A stretch of DNA of 64,000 nucleotides from Ambrosia x helenae (Eukaryota; Streptophyta; Magnoliopsida; Asterales; Asteraceae): positions 32,050,310 to 32,114,309 of the forward strand of contig CM061233.1 of NCBI GenBank assembly GCA_030844895.1. Reading direction: 5' to 3'. Of the stretch, positions 11,401-21,736 are shown piece by piece. A model generated the notes under the pieces. The model saw nothing but the letters and a program-made list of their open reading frames with translations. It searched no databases and had not been told where the DNA came from. The position numbers were made by a program, and so were the translations under genes. Each line of letters opens with the position of its first letter. Position 1 is the stretch's first letter.

Positions 11401-12338
11401 AATTTTCCTATCAGTTTGTTTTCTCAGAGGTAAAATATTTGCAGTCTGTAGACCATATCTACAGACATCTGCAGGGAAAGAGATGGACCAAACCTCTGCG
11501 GTCTGCAAGAAAAAGAATGTTTTTTAAGGTCTGCAGCGTAACCCAAAACAACCCCCCACCGTGAACCAACACCCTCTGTTGTCACCTAAAACCATAACCC
11601 AGTCATGAACCACCCCAACCTTGTTCATAACCCACCCCATGTTGTTAATAGCCCACCCTAACCCTATTCATAACCCACCATAACTGGCTGCAGGGGGAAA
11701 GGAGGATGGAGGCAGCGATGAAGGGGAGGAGGGTGGAAGAAGAAGAAGAGAAGAGGAGATACCTTTGCTAGGGATGAGAAGAAAGAAGAAGCTTGATGCT
11801 TTGCTTGATGTTGTTCACAAGAGGAGATACCTTTGGTCCAAGTCTGTACCAAGAAAAGGATGCCCAAAGGGTTTTTTAATGAAAGGTCTTTCAAAAAACA
11901 AGCACTTTGTAGACCTAAACATTTGTGCGGCGCAGATAGAAGAAGCCATAAAGCTATTTTGGCAAAAAAAACAAACACCCCCAAAAACTTATTTCCAAGC
12001 TGAAAACCTAACTCGTCTTCTCTCCTAACACTAACACAACTACACAAGGTAACCAAAATGGAGATTACCATGGTTACATTATTAGTGAGAGTAAGATGAT
12101 GTTTGTTTTTTCTGAGGAAAAAGGTTTGCAGTCTGCGGACCACATCTGCAAACATCTGCAGGAGAAGAGGTGGACCAAATGTCTGCAGTCTGCAAGAGGA
12201 AGACTGTTTGTTTTTTAACGTCTGCAGTGTAACCCAATACCATAACCATAATCCACCACAAATATCCACAAAATCATAAACAAATAAAACACACACACAC
12301 CAATCACCCACATAACACAAACCATAATCCCTTTGTTC

Positions 12339-12374
<36 letters not shown>

Positions 12375-12422
12375 AAACACAAACACCAACTCATCCCTAT
12401 GTTATCTTTCTCTCTCTCTCTC
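12339..12422. repeat. CT microsatellites
   Basis: Perfect CT tract at about 12343-12374 and a shorter one at 12411-12422, separated by unique sequence. Confidence 0.9.
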
Positions 12423-12656
12423 TACAACAAATAAAACATACACCAACACCTAAAATATAATTTGACTGAAATTTTGAAAGATAATAAAATGTTTTTACTA
12501 GTATTTTAAAGTATAAACCAGATCATAAGCAGTATTATGAAAATTTGGGTTTGGCGTTATTAGAAAATAGCATGAACCAGAAAGTTTGAAAGAAGATAAA
12601 GTATTACTACTAAGTACTACTATTAAACCAAATTATACACACTATTACAAAAAAAA

Positions 12657-12814
12657 ATCGGGGGAAAGGAGGAGGGGGAAGCTACGGAAGCATTGGTGGA
12701 GGGGGAAGCGAAGGCAATGGTGGAGGGAGGAGGGAGGCGATGGCGGTGGTAGAGGGAGGCGGCGGCGGTGGTGGAAGGGGGGGAAGGTGAGGGAGGAAGA
12801 AGGAGGAGGAGGAT
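12657..12814 (+). repeat. G-rich purine tract
   Basis: About 155 bp of GGA/GGC-rich sequence with more than a dozen runs of three or more G (for example 12776-12784). Open frames on both strands here are caused by the composition and are not genes. G-quadruplex formation is possible but not shown. Confidence 0.7.
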
Positions 12815-13183
12815 GAAGCAGATAAATGATCTGCTGTGTTATGTTTTGTATTATGTGGGTGAGAATAGATAAAAAGAGGTGGGTTAAAGTGTGCATAAGG
12901 AAAAGGAAGGGTAGAGGTTAGAAGAGGTTATGTCTTCTAAAAAACAAACGAGCTGCCCACCTCAAATGTTCGCCCGTGTCTGCGCGGCGCAGACATAAGA
13001 GGTTAGAAGCTCTTCTCACCAGAAAACAAACACCACTGATGTCGCATGGATTAAAGGTTTTAAATGACTTAAATTACTTTTATTTTAAAGGAAACAAGTC
13101 CCCGACGGATGCGCCAAACACTTGCCCAAAAAGATCTCTAAGTCAAAACTTGAAGTTAAAACACTTTGTCAAGTTTTAAATTT

Positions 13184-15050
13184 ATAAAATAAAACGATAA
13201 TTGTGAATTATTCTAAACCCACACAATAGGCAAGTGTACCTATCGAGTGTAGTATAGACTTCCAGCAAGTACCGAGTATCGAACCCAAAGACACGATTTC
13301 CCCTACTCAGCCTTAAGTTGCTTTTTAATAAAAGAAAAGATAAAATAAAGAAAGAGAGAATGAGAACGACCAGAGTAGAAATCAATACCCAAAGAAGTGC
13401 TGCTTCTGGATCCAACCATTCTTAGGACAGATTAACAGTAGTTACTTAGTGGTGTGTACAAGTGCGCACTTATGCTTAACATGGTGTTGCAACAGCATTC
13501 TCTAGAGGTGACTGTTTTCGCAAAACGAGCCGTGTTCTTGTTGTTAAATTGAGGGTCTCCCAACCTGGTAAGCTCACCTCTCAACAATGAGGGACGGACT
13601 ACTCAAGACTGTGCATGCCTAACCCCGAAGAATCCACCTCCCAGTGTTGCGATAAAGACATCTAATTACTTAAAACTTTTGTGGACAACTTGTCAGTGGC
13701 CGGAGCATGACCGAACAAGTTACCACTTGATATCATAGAAGAGTCGTGACTAACCAGAACACGTGCATCTCCTACTTGAGTTAATTAACCTTTTAAAAAG
13801 TGAGTGGTCTATTATTAACTGTGCGGCAGTATAATAATGAAAGGAAATAAAGACCGTTTCTTTTTAACACGGGTTCATCAATTCTTAAATTGCGCCAAAG
13901 CTTTCACATAGACAATGAAGCTAAGTCGTAGAATTAAGTCTTGACTTATCACCAGGACCGGGTATAAAGACCGTACCGACCCTAAGTGAGATCTTTGATA
14001 GTAGAGGATTAAGCCACTAAGTGTGTGTATTTCTACCCACAAATGGGCTAATCACTACTCGCGGGATTAGGTTAGCTTATGAGTGCATGGGCTGTTACAC
14101 ACCATGGGTACACTCATAAGTCCTCCCACTTCGTATCAAGACACCCACAAGACCAAAGACTAAGTAATTAGTTAGTTAATTCATCAAACAAAGTTTCAAG
14201 TGAAAAGAATTAAACAAGAACACAACACCACTTGACAAATAAAAACTATATAGTCCATACCAAGAGAAGTCTTCACCCTAGCAACATTCTACTATCTAGC
14301 CAAACATTGGCTTTACAACTTGCACTCTATATTGTGTGTTGGGGAACACATAGTAGTGGTTGTATTTAGGGATTAAAGAGGGTTTTTGGGTGATTTCTAG
14401 TGATCTCTCTCTCAACTCTCAATCAATAAGTGTTTATGGAGTGATCCCAAACTCCAAAGGTCACTTACAAGACCCTCAAGATGGCTGAAGTGTGAGAGAA
14501 CTCAGGTGAAAAAGGGTGGAATGGATGGGTGAAGGGATGCTTCAAAATGTGGGGTAGAGGCCTCTATTTATAGGCAAATCAGCTCAAGCACACCCATGCT
14601 CATACCCTTGCACGCCCATGCTCGACAGCAGGTATTGTTGCAGAGCCCTTTCACGCAGAATGTCTCCTGTTGTACCAAGCACGCCCGTGCTAATGTCTTG
14701 AGAATGCCCAAGCACGATGTCAGTTTTGGGGAACACACTGGAGTAAAGCACGCCCGTGCACTTCCTGAAATGCTGGATTTGACCTCTATTGACTTGGAAA
14801 TGTTGACTTGTTGACCCGGAACAGTTGCACGGCCGTTCCATATCTAGCAGAGCTTCAAAGTCTTCAATTCTTCGTCCGGTTAGTGCTGTTTTGTGCGGGT
14901 TTCCACTTCTTTTTACCACCGGACCTCTGATACTACAATTATCAACAAAGAAAGATAAATCAAGATAAAACAGAGATAAAAGCATGATTTTGAGTATAAG
15001 ATAGGTGATAATTATGTGTGAAAACATATCAATTTCTCGGCACATCAACC
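13184..15050 (-). repeat. Unassigned repeat, possible solo LTR, with GC-rich palindromes
   Basis: The stretch contains 'GAGTATCGAACCCAAAGACA' near 13265 and ends near ACACATCA at about 15046. These resemble the two ends of a widespread plant LTR type, read on the minus strand, but the family was not identified. At 14588-14835 it carries five short near-palindromes such as AGCACGCCCGTGCT (14678-14691). No open frame with a known domain. No target duplication was found, so the solo-LTR reading is only a possibility. Confidence 0.35.
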
Positions 15051-15094
15051 ACCTAAATCACATTATGGTCTTTTGGTATAATCTATTTTAGTCC

Positions 15095-15300
15095 TTCTTT
15101 TTAAAAAGACTGAATTACAAGTTTTGTCATTTATGTTTACATCCTATTGCTACGCATGCCATTTACGTTTAAAATTGATTGGTCTTGTACTTTATCTGTC
15201 AAAATCATACACGTTATGTCATTTATGACTAACTCAATTACTTTTCTCCGTTAAATTTGATCACTCAAGGGTAGTTTAGTCTTTTTATCATTTTATTTAA
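15095..15300 (+). repeat. Left inverted repeat of a split DNA element
   Basis: The sequence from AAAGACTGAATTACAAGTTTT onward is, by eye, the reverse complement of 24950-25125, with shared blocks such as ACGCATGCC and TTTACGTTTAAAATTGATTG. The two arms point toward each other and flank the LTR element at 15741-24717. Removing that insertion leaves an element of about 1 kb with long inverted ends, compatible with a Mutator-like or other foldback MITE. The class is not decided. Confidence 0.65.
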
Positions 15301-15336
15301 AATATGTTAATAAATAAAAATATTAATTTAAAAAAT

Positions 15337-15360
15337 TAATATATATATATATATATAATA
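15337..15360. repeat. TA microsatellite
   Basis: Short AT/TA tract inside the split DNA element. Confidence 0.85.
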
Positions 15361-16056
15361 TACAGAGATACCCCACCCTTTATCTCCCCCTTCATATACC
15401 TTGGCTCCGCATTTGAAAGCAATAAAATGTAGATGAATGCTGGAGATTCAGCAAAAGTATCATTGCCACCAGTTTCAATATCCATATATCTGTTGCCGGA
15501 TGATGATGGACCCAAGGAACTTTCCTCTCCTTCAAAATAATATTCGGGAAAAAAAACCTTAATTCCAAGTCTTGGTACACCTATAATTAAATATGCAATG
15601 TTCATAGAATTAACAAAACAACAAATACAAGATTTATATTCTTTCCAAACTAAAAGGTACGGGGTGGTGACAACGGTGATGTGTGGAGGTGACAACGAGA
15701 TGAGAGTGGACATGGTTTGGGTTGGCGACGTGATGGTAGGTGTGACAACCTGCACCCTTCACTTTTCATAAATGTGCATAATTGGTTCCTCAACTATTTC
15801 AAAATTTTCATTTTTAACCCTCATATTTTAATAGGACCAAAATTCACAATTTAATAAAACTTATAATTTTTCTAAGTAAAAGTATGCACGTTTTATACTC
15901 ACATCTACACCCGAGCACGTATGTTTCAGACCTTGATACTCAAAGCCCTTAATTTTTGGTCCTAAAACAACTTAGAAACATAATGAAACAAGTCCAGAAC
16001 TTAAAATTGATTAAATTAGAAAAATTGATTTTTTAGCTCTCGCGGTCCGCTGAGAC

Positions 16057-16174
16057 AGTCAAACAGTCAAAGTCTTAGTCAAAGTACTAGTCAAAGTCTC
16101 AGTCAAAATCCTTGTCAAAGTCTCAGTCAAAATCTTAGTCAAAATCCTAGTCAAAGTCCTAGTCAAATAGTCAA
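16057..16174 (-). promoter_or_regulatory. Array of ten AGTCAA (TTGACT, W-box core) sites in the 5' LTR
   Basis: AGTCAA occurs ten times in 118 bp, mostly at 12-bp spacing, as units like AGTCAAAGTCCT. Its complement TTGACT contains the W-box core TTGAC(C/T) bound by WRKY factors. The array ends 65 bp upstream of the TATA box of the same LTR, the place for an enhancer. Binding and stress response are inferred. Confidence 0.65.
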
Positions 16175-16238
16175 TTCATCTTAAAACCTTACTTTATTGT
16201 GTTTACCAATTTTAAAGCTTAATTGAATTCAAAACTAG

Positions 16239-16246
16239 TATAAAAA
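16239..16246 (+). promoter_or_regulatory. TATA box of the 5' LTR
   Basis: TATAAAAA preceded by CTAG and followed about 30 bp later by a pyrimidine-rich CCATTACACTT start-like site. The same box is in the 3' LTR at 21090-21096. Confidence 0.65.
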
Positions 16247-17239
16247 CCCACCTATGGTCCATTACACTTTGCACCTCTAAATCGATTGTTTCAATTCGAT
16301 TAAACTCCCCCTCATACCTTTCTTCTAGAGTATATTACTTCTACATTTTAAGCTTTGATTATAAGCTCTTGTAATTGGCGAATTGGAAGCTTGATATTTT
16401 TCCTATTCGGTTCCTTTTCTTCTAAATTGGACTAGTTTCGTTGTTGAATCTTTGGATTGCTCGCATTTTCACACTCTCTTAGTCATCTAGTCATTTGGCG
16501 AAAGTGAGTATTTCCTATCCCCTTTTTGCTTTTATTCATTTTTGGGGTGTTACATGTACACTTATACAAATTACAAATACAAGTTCACATTTTTACAATA
16601 CAATTCTAGTACTATGTGCATTTGCTTACAAACGTGCTTTATGCTTAAACATTACATGTAGAATACATTTGTACTTAGTGAAATCATTAACATTGTACAA
16701 GCCGACCTTAACATTGGATAGCGCTATTGGATTGACAACCCACCTAGGTTGATTCTCCCCCTTTTTCATCGGAGAATCCGTGGTCATTGTTAAGTTTTTA
16801 TCCATTTAGTGGATAGGTACACCGCCGTTCATTTAATACATTATACAGTCACATGGTTGATTTCGCTCATTTGTATGATACATAGTTTACATATTTGCAC
16901 TGTAGCTTTGCACTTGAATTGTATAACATTTTTCCAACTTACTATATGTATTAAAACTAGGAATGCTCACCAACATTTCATATGTTGACAAAACTTATTT
17001 TGTACATGTTTCAGGTGCAGTTTGATCTTAGTTCCATAGCATTGGATTTTAGTGCTTGCTTTTAATAATTTATTTCAAATTTCATGTTTTGTTCAGACTT
17101 TTGTATTTTTCCCATTTCATCCATGTAAGACAATTTAAATTATTCAATAATATATTTACATTTTAGTACCATGTGCTTTTGAACAATCGTCACTACGTGA
17201 CACCTCGATTTTTCCGCCATCAGTTGGGGTGTTACAGAT

Positions 17240-17251
17240 TGGTATCAGAGC
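17240..17251 (+). other. Primer-binding site of the LARD
   Basis: TGGTATCAGAGC three bases after the end of the 5' LTR, the standard sequence complementary to the 3' end of initiator methionine tRNA. Confidence 0.9.
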
Positions 17252-17450
17252 CATGGTTATAGGGAATTAGGTTATTAGAATGCCTTTTAGCCTAGTCTAT
17301 AACCAAGCTTACATTCACGAGTCCTCTCGTGTTTATTTCTCTTTATCCTATTATTTTCTTTCAAGATATTTTCGCTATGATTCTTTCTCGTTATTCTTTC
17401 GGTGTGTTGTTTAAAGAAGAAGATACTCGTATTTCACAAACGAAACGATA

Positions 17451-17695
17451 TCACCAAGTTAGGAGTGACATCCATACCTTGGTGATTAGTTTCACTCTCT
17501 ATATGTTATTTATCTTAGGAATATATCTTTGAGATAGGAGTGACATCCACATCTCAAAGAGTATTTCTTTCAAAAAGGAACTTAACCACTAAGCTAAGAG
17601 TGATATCCTTAACTTAGTGATTGATTTCATTCCACAATCGTTTCCAATTTTGAAATACATCTTTGAGTTAGGAGTGAAATCCAAATCTCAAGGAT
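17451..17695 (+). other. Four-hairpin array with a shared 19-nt loop
   Basis: Hairpins at 17451-17485, 17526-17560, 17587-17619 and 17659-17695. Stems are TCACCAAG/CTTGGTGA, TCTTTGAGAT/ATCTCAAAGA, CACTAAG/CTTAGTG and ATCTTTGAG/CTCAAGGAT (one G-U pair). Each loop is a version of TTAGGAGTGACATCCATAC. Stem 3 differs from stem 1 by a base pair changed on both sides. Hairpins 3-4 appear to be a duplication of 1-2 (offset about 135 nt). The array starts 200 nt after the primer-binding site, where packaging or dimerisation signals lie in many retroelements; that role is inferred. Confidence 0.7.
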
Positions 17696-20575
17696 CTATT
17701 TTTGCATCTCGTTTTTTATCTCGCTAAAGTTTTGGAATTCACTATGGGGCACGTGCAATCTGGAAGGGTGAGCGCTGTATCCTGAGTTTTCTGTCTAGGC
17801 CTGGTATTTCGTATAAATCCCAATCAGACGAGGGACCCGTATACCTACCTGAGAACTCTTGAGATGAGCATTCACTTATAGGCTAAAGTACGCCCCCACA
17901 AATCACTAGAAAATTTCAAATACTTGAGTTGCTCAAAGTTTCCTATGGAAACAATTCCAATGTTTTATATCATTGATATTTATGTTTGTTTATCATTTGA
18001 AGATTCCATTTAATCACTTGATGTTTCATATGCTATTATTCATTGATCATTCACTTTTGAATCCCTTATCATCATTACTAAAACTTTTGTTCGATATATT
18101 ATTGCATTAAAGCTTACACTATTTCACTTATGCTCATGATTTTTACACTATAAGGTATTACTCGTTTTGCGTTAAAACATTTTTACCCACGACTTAAGTT
18201 TTAAACTGTGTGTTTAACTTTGATCACATCCTGATTTTAGGAATGTTGCGTCATCATACAATTAAAAATGAACATGGTTTTTCCAAACTTATTATTTCAA
18301 CCTGTTTTATACCTTCATGTTTACAAACTTACTTGATCGAAGTCACAGTATATCCTCATATACCTAATACTAATATTGCTACACCCAGTCTCCTAAGCCA
18401 TAGCCAACTACCATTAGTTAGAACTTCTTAGTCAGACTAAACTCATACATAAATGCCTACCTACACGATACGCACTAGTACACTACTCTCTAAAACGATT
18501 AATTTGACAACTTATTCTATAAGTCTTTTCACAAAGCCTATTCGCCAAATTAGAACACACTTTTCATACACCTTGTGCCTTGAATCAAATAGCCTGCTAT
18601 GAGCCCAAAGAGATGCCTTAACGATCCTGCAAATAAATGATCTTTCAATGTATAAATTTCGTAAAAGTTTGAAAATTTAAAAGGTTTCAAGTTTACCCAA
18701 TCTTAACGGGTAACACTTCGATTTTCTCAACATTTCATAACAATTAAAAATTTCCGGCTTTTCAACCCACAAGTTAAAGAAATGTTTAAATACAGAAAAT
18801 TTTATTTTCCAAAATTCGTCAAAGCATCTGGGATCATTCACAACCTTCACATCATTTTAAATCTTGGTCTTTCAAAACACATTAGATTTACACACACTTC
18901 ATGAAATGGTTTCATCTTGCATTTTATAAACTTGCATTGCATATTTTACAAATCAAATGTAAATCTGCATGTTTTCATATAACGTATCCAATATATGTTT
19001 TCGGGAGGAATTTGCAACTAATAATATACCTTATAACACTTTTCAAACTCGACTTCTCGTAAACACATGAAAATGTGTACCTACGAAATCTTTTCAAGTG
19101 AACCTGTTTTGAACTTAAAACATTCTTCGGTTTCCAAAAAGTTATCCTCATACCAGTAGACTATACGTCTGTTCTGCGCACCTTCATTTACAGTAAATTT
19201 CATTATTTTTTTACACCATTCTATTTATAGTTACGTTCGTACATTATCTTATTATTTTTGTATTATTCTTTTGTTGGTAATTATTTTCACGCGTTATTCG
19301 CAACTATTTTCGCACTAGTTATTAGTAGTTATTCTTACAACACTAGTTTTGAGCATTAATTTAACTCGTTTACTTTCATTTTGTGCAAATTGTGTGATTT
19401 ACTCGATTTACGTTATGCTATTATTTCAATCGAAATTTTATGCTATTCTTATATACTTACATGAACGCATATTTGGTATGCATATATTTTTTTTGTGAGC
19501 AAAACCCTGTTATACTTTACATTATTTTGTTCATCATCATGACCAACGAACATACTAATTGATAGCTCGTATGAGATCTACGCCAGTTCCTATGTACGAC
19601 TCGGTTCAGAGTATTCCTCTAACCCAAGGGGGATGGTGTAATCCTCAGAGTTTATCAATATGGTTGTTTAGAGCCCAATGATGTGAACAAAAATTTACCG
19701 GTTAAGGGTGAACCCGAAAGGTGAAGAACCCCTAATCATGTCTTATACTTACACATTAATCTCATTACGATTAAAAGGTGAACCTGAATGGGGAAGAACC
19801 TCTAACCGCATCTTATACTTGAGCAGTATCTACTACTTAACACATTTTGGTTGCACGCATTGTTTCTTGTATTACTTATGTTAGTGTTATGGAAAAGCAT
19901 AGCACCCTAGTGTAAAAATCGATGATTACGGTCCAGAACGCAATCATGGATTTACAGGTACATGGGGGTGGTGTGTGATTCTACTTAGGCTATTGGTAGA
20001 CAATCAGTACGAGTCCAAAATATCAATAGTGTGGTGGGTTAGCTGCGGTACTTCCTATATATAAGCACGAGCGATACTACGGGAGCGGACTAGGAGTCTG
20101 ACCAAGAACCTACCCATTACTATCTCTTTATTAGATCGTTGACTAATAGCTAGCATTTTCGATAAGAATGTTCTTACACGAGCTTCAATTCGACTTCCTA
20201 GAGTCTTTCTCTGGACCATCCACACAGAAAACACAAACTTTGTATACTCTTACACTCTCTGTTAGTCGAAATCCTGTTGCACGTTCTTGATAAAGTTCGG
20301 TCAGAAACTTCTCTAAAGTAAGGGAAGCTACTATAACACTGCCTTGCCCTCACCAGTTACATACTTTTCCCAAACCATGCTCATTATAAACTCTTAATTC
20401 TCTAACCTTGGGTCAAACTTTAAGGATTTTCAAACTCTTATTTTGGGTATTAAACAACTATTTCAAACTTTGTCAACTCATGGCTAATGCATTTCTTAAA
20501 ATCTACTTGCCGTTTTACAAATGTCCTTTGTTTCATGGAAACCTTCACTTGAAAGTAATTTCGGGACGAAATTTT

Positions 20576-20590
20576 CTAAAGTAGGGGAGA
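20576..20590 (+). other. Polypurine tract of the LARD
   Basis: AAAGTAGGGGAGA ends two bases before the 3' LTR start (TGCGACAACC, a TGTGAC variant) and would prime plus-strand DNA. Confidence 0.75.
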
Positions 20591-20906
20591 CTGCGACAAC
20601 CTGCACCCTTCACTTTTCATAAATGTGCATAATTGGTTCCTCAACTATTTCAAAATTTTCATATTTAACCCTCGTATTTTAATAGGACCAAAATTCACAA
20701 TTTAATAAAACTTATAATTTTTCTAAGTAAAAGTATGCACGTTTTATACTCACATCTACACCCAAGCACGTATTTTCAGACCTTGATACTCAAAGCCCTT
20801 AATTTTTGGTCCTAAAATAACTTAGAAACAGAATGAAACAAGTCCAGAACTTAAAATTGATTAAATTAGAAAAATTGATTTTTTAGCTCTCGCGGTCCGC
20901 TGAGAC

Positions 20907-21024
20907 AGTCAAACAGTCAAAGTCCCAGTCAAAGTCTTAGTCAAAGTCCTAGTCAAAGTCCTAGTCAAAGTCTCAGTCAAAGTCTTAGTCAAAATCCTAG
21001 TCAAAGTCCTAGTCAAATAGTCAA
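20907..21024 (-). promoter_or_regulatory. Array of eleven AGTCAA sites in the 3' LTR
   Basis: Same array as at 16057-16174, but with eleven copies of AGTCAA because one unit reads CCAGTCAAAG where the 5' LTR differs. The array ends 66 bp before TATAAAA at 21090. Both LTRs keep the spacing. Confidence 0.65.
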
Positions 21025-21736
21025 TTCATCTTATAACCTTACTTTATTGTGTTGACCAATTTTAAAAGCTTAATTGAATCCAAAACTAGTATAAAACCCC
21101 ACCTATGATCCATTACACTTTGCACCTCTAAATCGATTGTTTCAATTCGATTAAACTCTCCCTCATACCTTTCTTCTAGAGTATATTACTTCTACATATT
21201 AAGCTTTGATTATAAGCTCTTGTAATTGGGGAATTGGAAGCTTGATATTTTTCCTATTCGGTTCATTTTCTTCTAAATTGGACTAGTTTCGTTGTTGAAT
21301 CTTTGGATTGCTCGCATTTTCACGCTCGCTTAGTCATCTAGTCATTTGGCGAAAGTGAGTATTTCCTATCCCCTTTTTGCTTTTATTCATTTTTGGGGTG
21401 TTACATGTACACTTATACAAATTACAAATACAAGTTCACATTTTTACAATACAATTCTAGTACTATGTGCATTTGCTTACAAACGTGCTTTATGCTTAAA
21501 CGTTACATGTAGAATACATTTGTACTTAGTGAAATCATTAACATTGTACAAGCCGACCTTAACATTGGATAGCGCTATTGGATTGACAACCCGCCTAGGT
21601 TGATTCTCCCCCTTTTTCATCGGAGAATCCGTGGTCATTGTTAAGTTTTTATCCATTTAGTGGATAAGTACACCGCCGTTCATTTAGTACATTATACAGT
21701 CACAGGGTTGATTTTGCTCATTTGTATGATACATAG

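Larger units (their letters stand above)
11410..13040. repeat. Dispersed TCTGCAG/GTTTGTTTTT modules
   Basis: Two related blocks (about 11423-11552 and 12107-12240) share TTTGCAGTCTG, ATCTGCAGG and TGGACCAAA in the same order. A second pair (about 11885-11985 and 12940-13035) shares GCGGCGCAGA and ends AAAACAAACAC. The pairs look like the opposite ends of small elements carrying 'GTTTGTTTTTT' termini. Type and exact ends are not resolved. No coding function is seen. Confidence 0.5.
15741..17236 (+). repeat. 5' LTR of the LARD
   Basis: Starts TGTGACAACC and ends GGTGTTACA, the usual TG...CA ends. It holds the AGTCAA array (16057-16174), a TATA box (16239-16246) and a 3' part with CTCACCAACATT and TGTACATGTTTCAGGT. 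By eye it differs from the 3' LTR at only about two dozen positions in 1.5 kb, suggesting a fairly young insertion. The short open frame at 16495-16752 recurs in the 3' LTR and is not a gene. Confidence 0.9.
17237..20591 (+). other. Non-coding core of the LARD
   Basis: 3.35 kb with no open frame longer than about 75 codons and no gag, protease, RT or integrase motif on either strand. Structured parts are the four-hairpin array at 17451-17695 and a duplicated block near 19705-19750 and 19780-19825 sharing GGTGAACC and GAAGAACC plus TCTTATACTT. The core ends in a purine tract (AAAGTAGGGGAGA). Confidence 0.8.

Noticed and set aside
11664..12320. 218-codon frame on the minus strand
   Set aside because: Covers repeat modules and simple sequence; no domain and no codon bias. 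Treated as chance.
12586..12896. Arg/Gly-rich and Pro-rich frames on opposite strands
   Set aside because: Produced by the GGA-rich tract; composition only.
16495..16752. 85-codon frame repeated almost exactly at 21346-21603
   Set aside because: It recurs because both copies lie in the LTRs of one element. No known domain and no conservation evidence.
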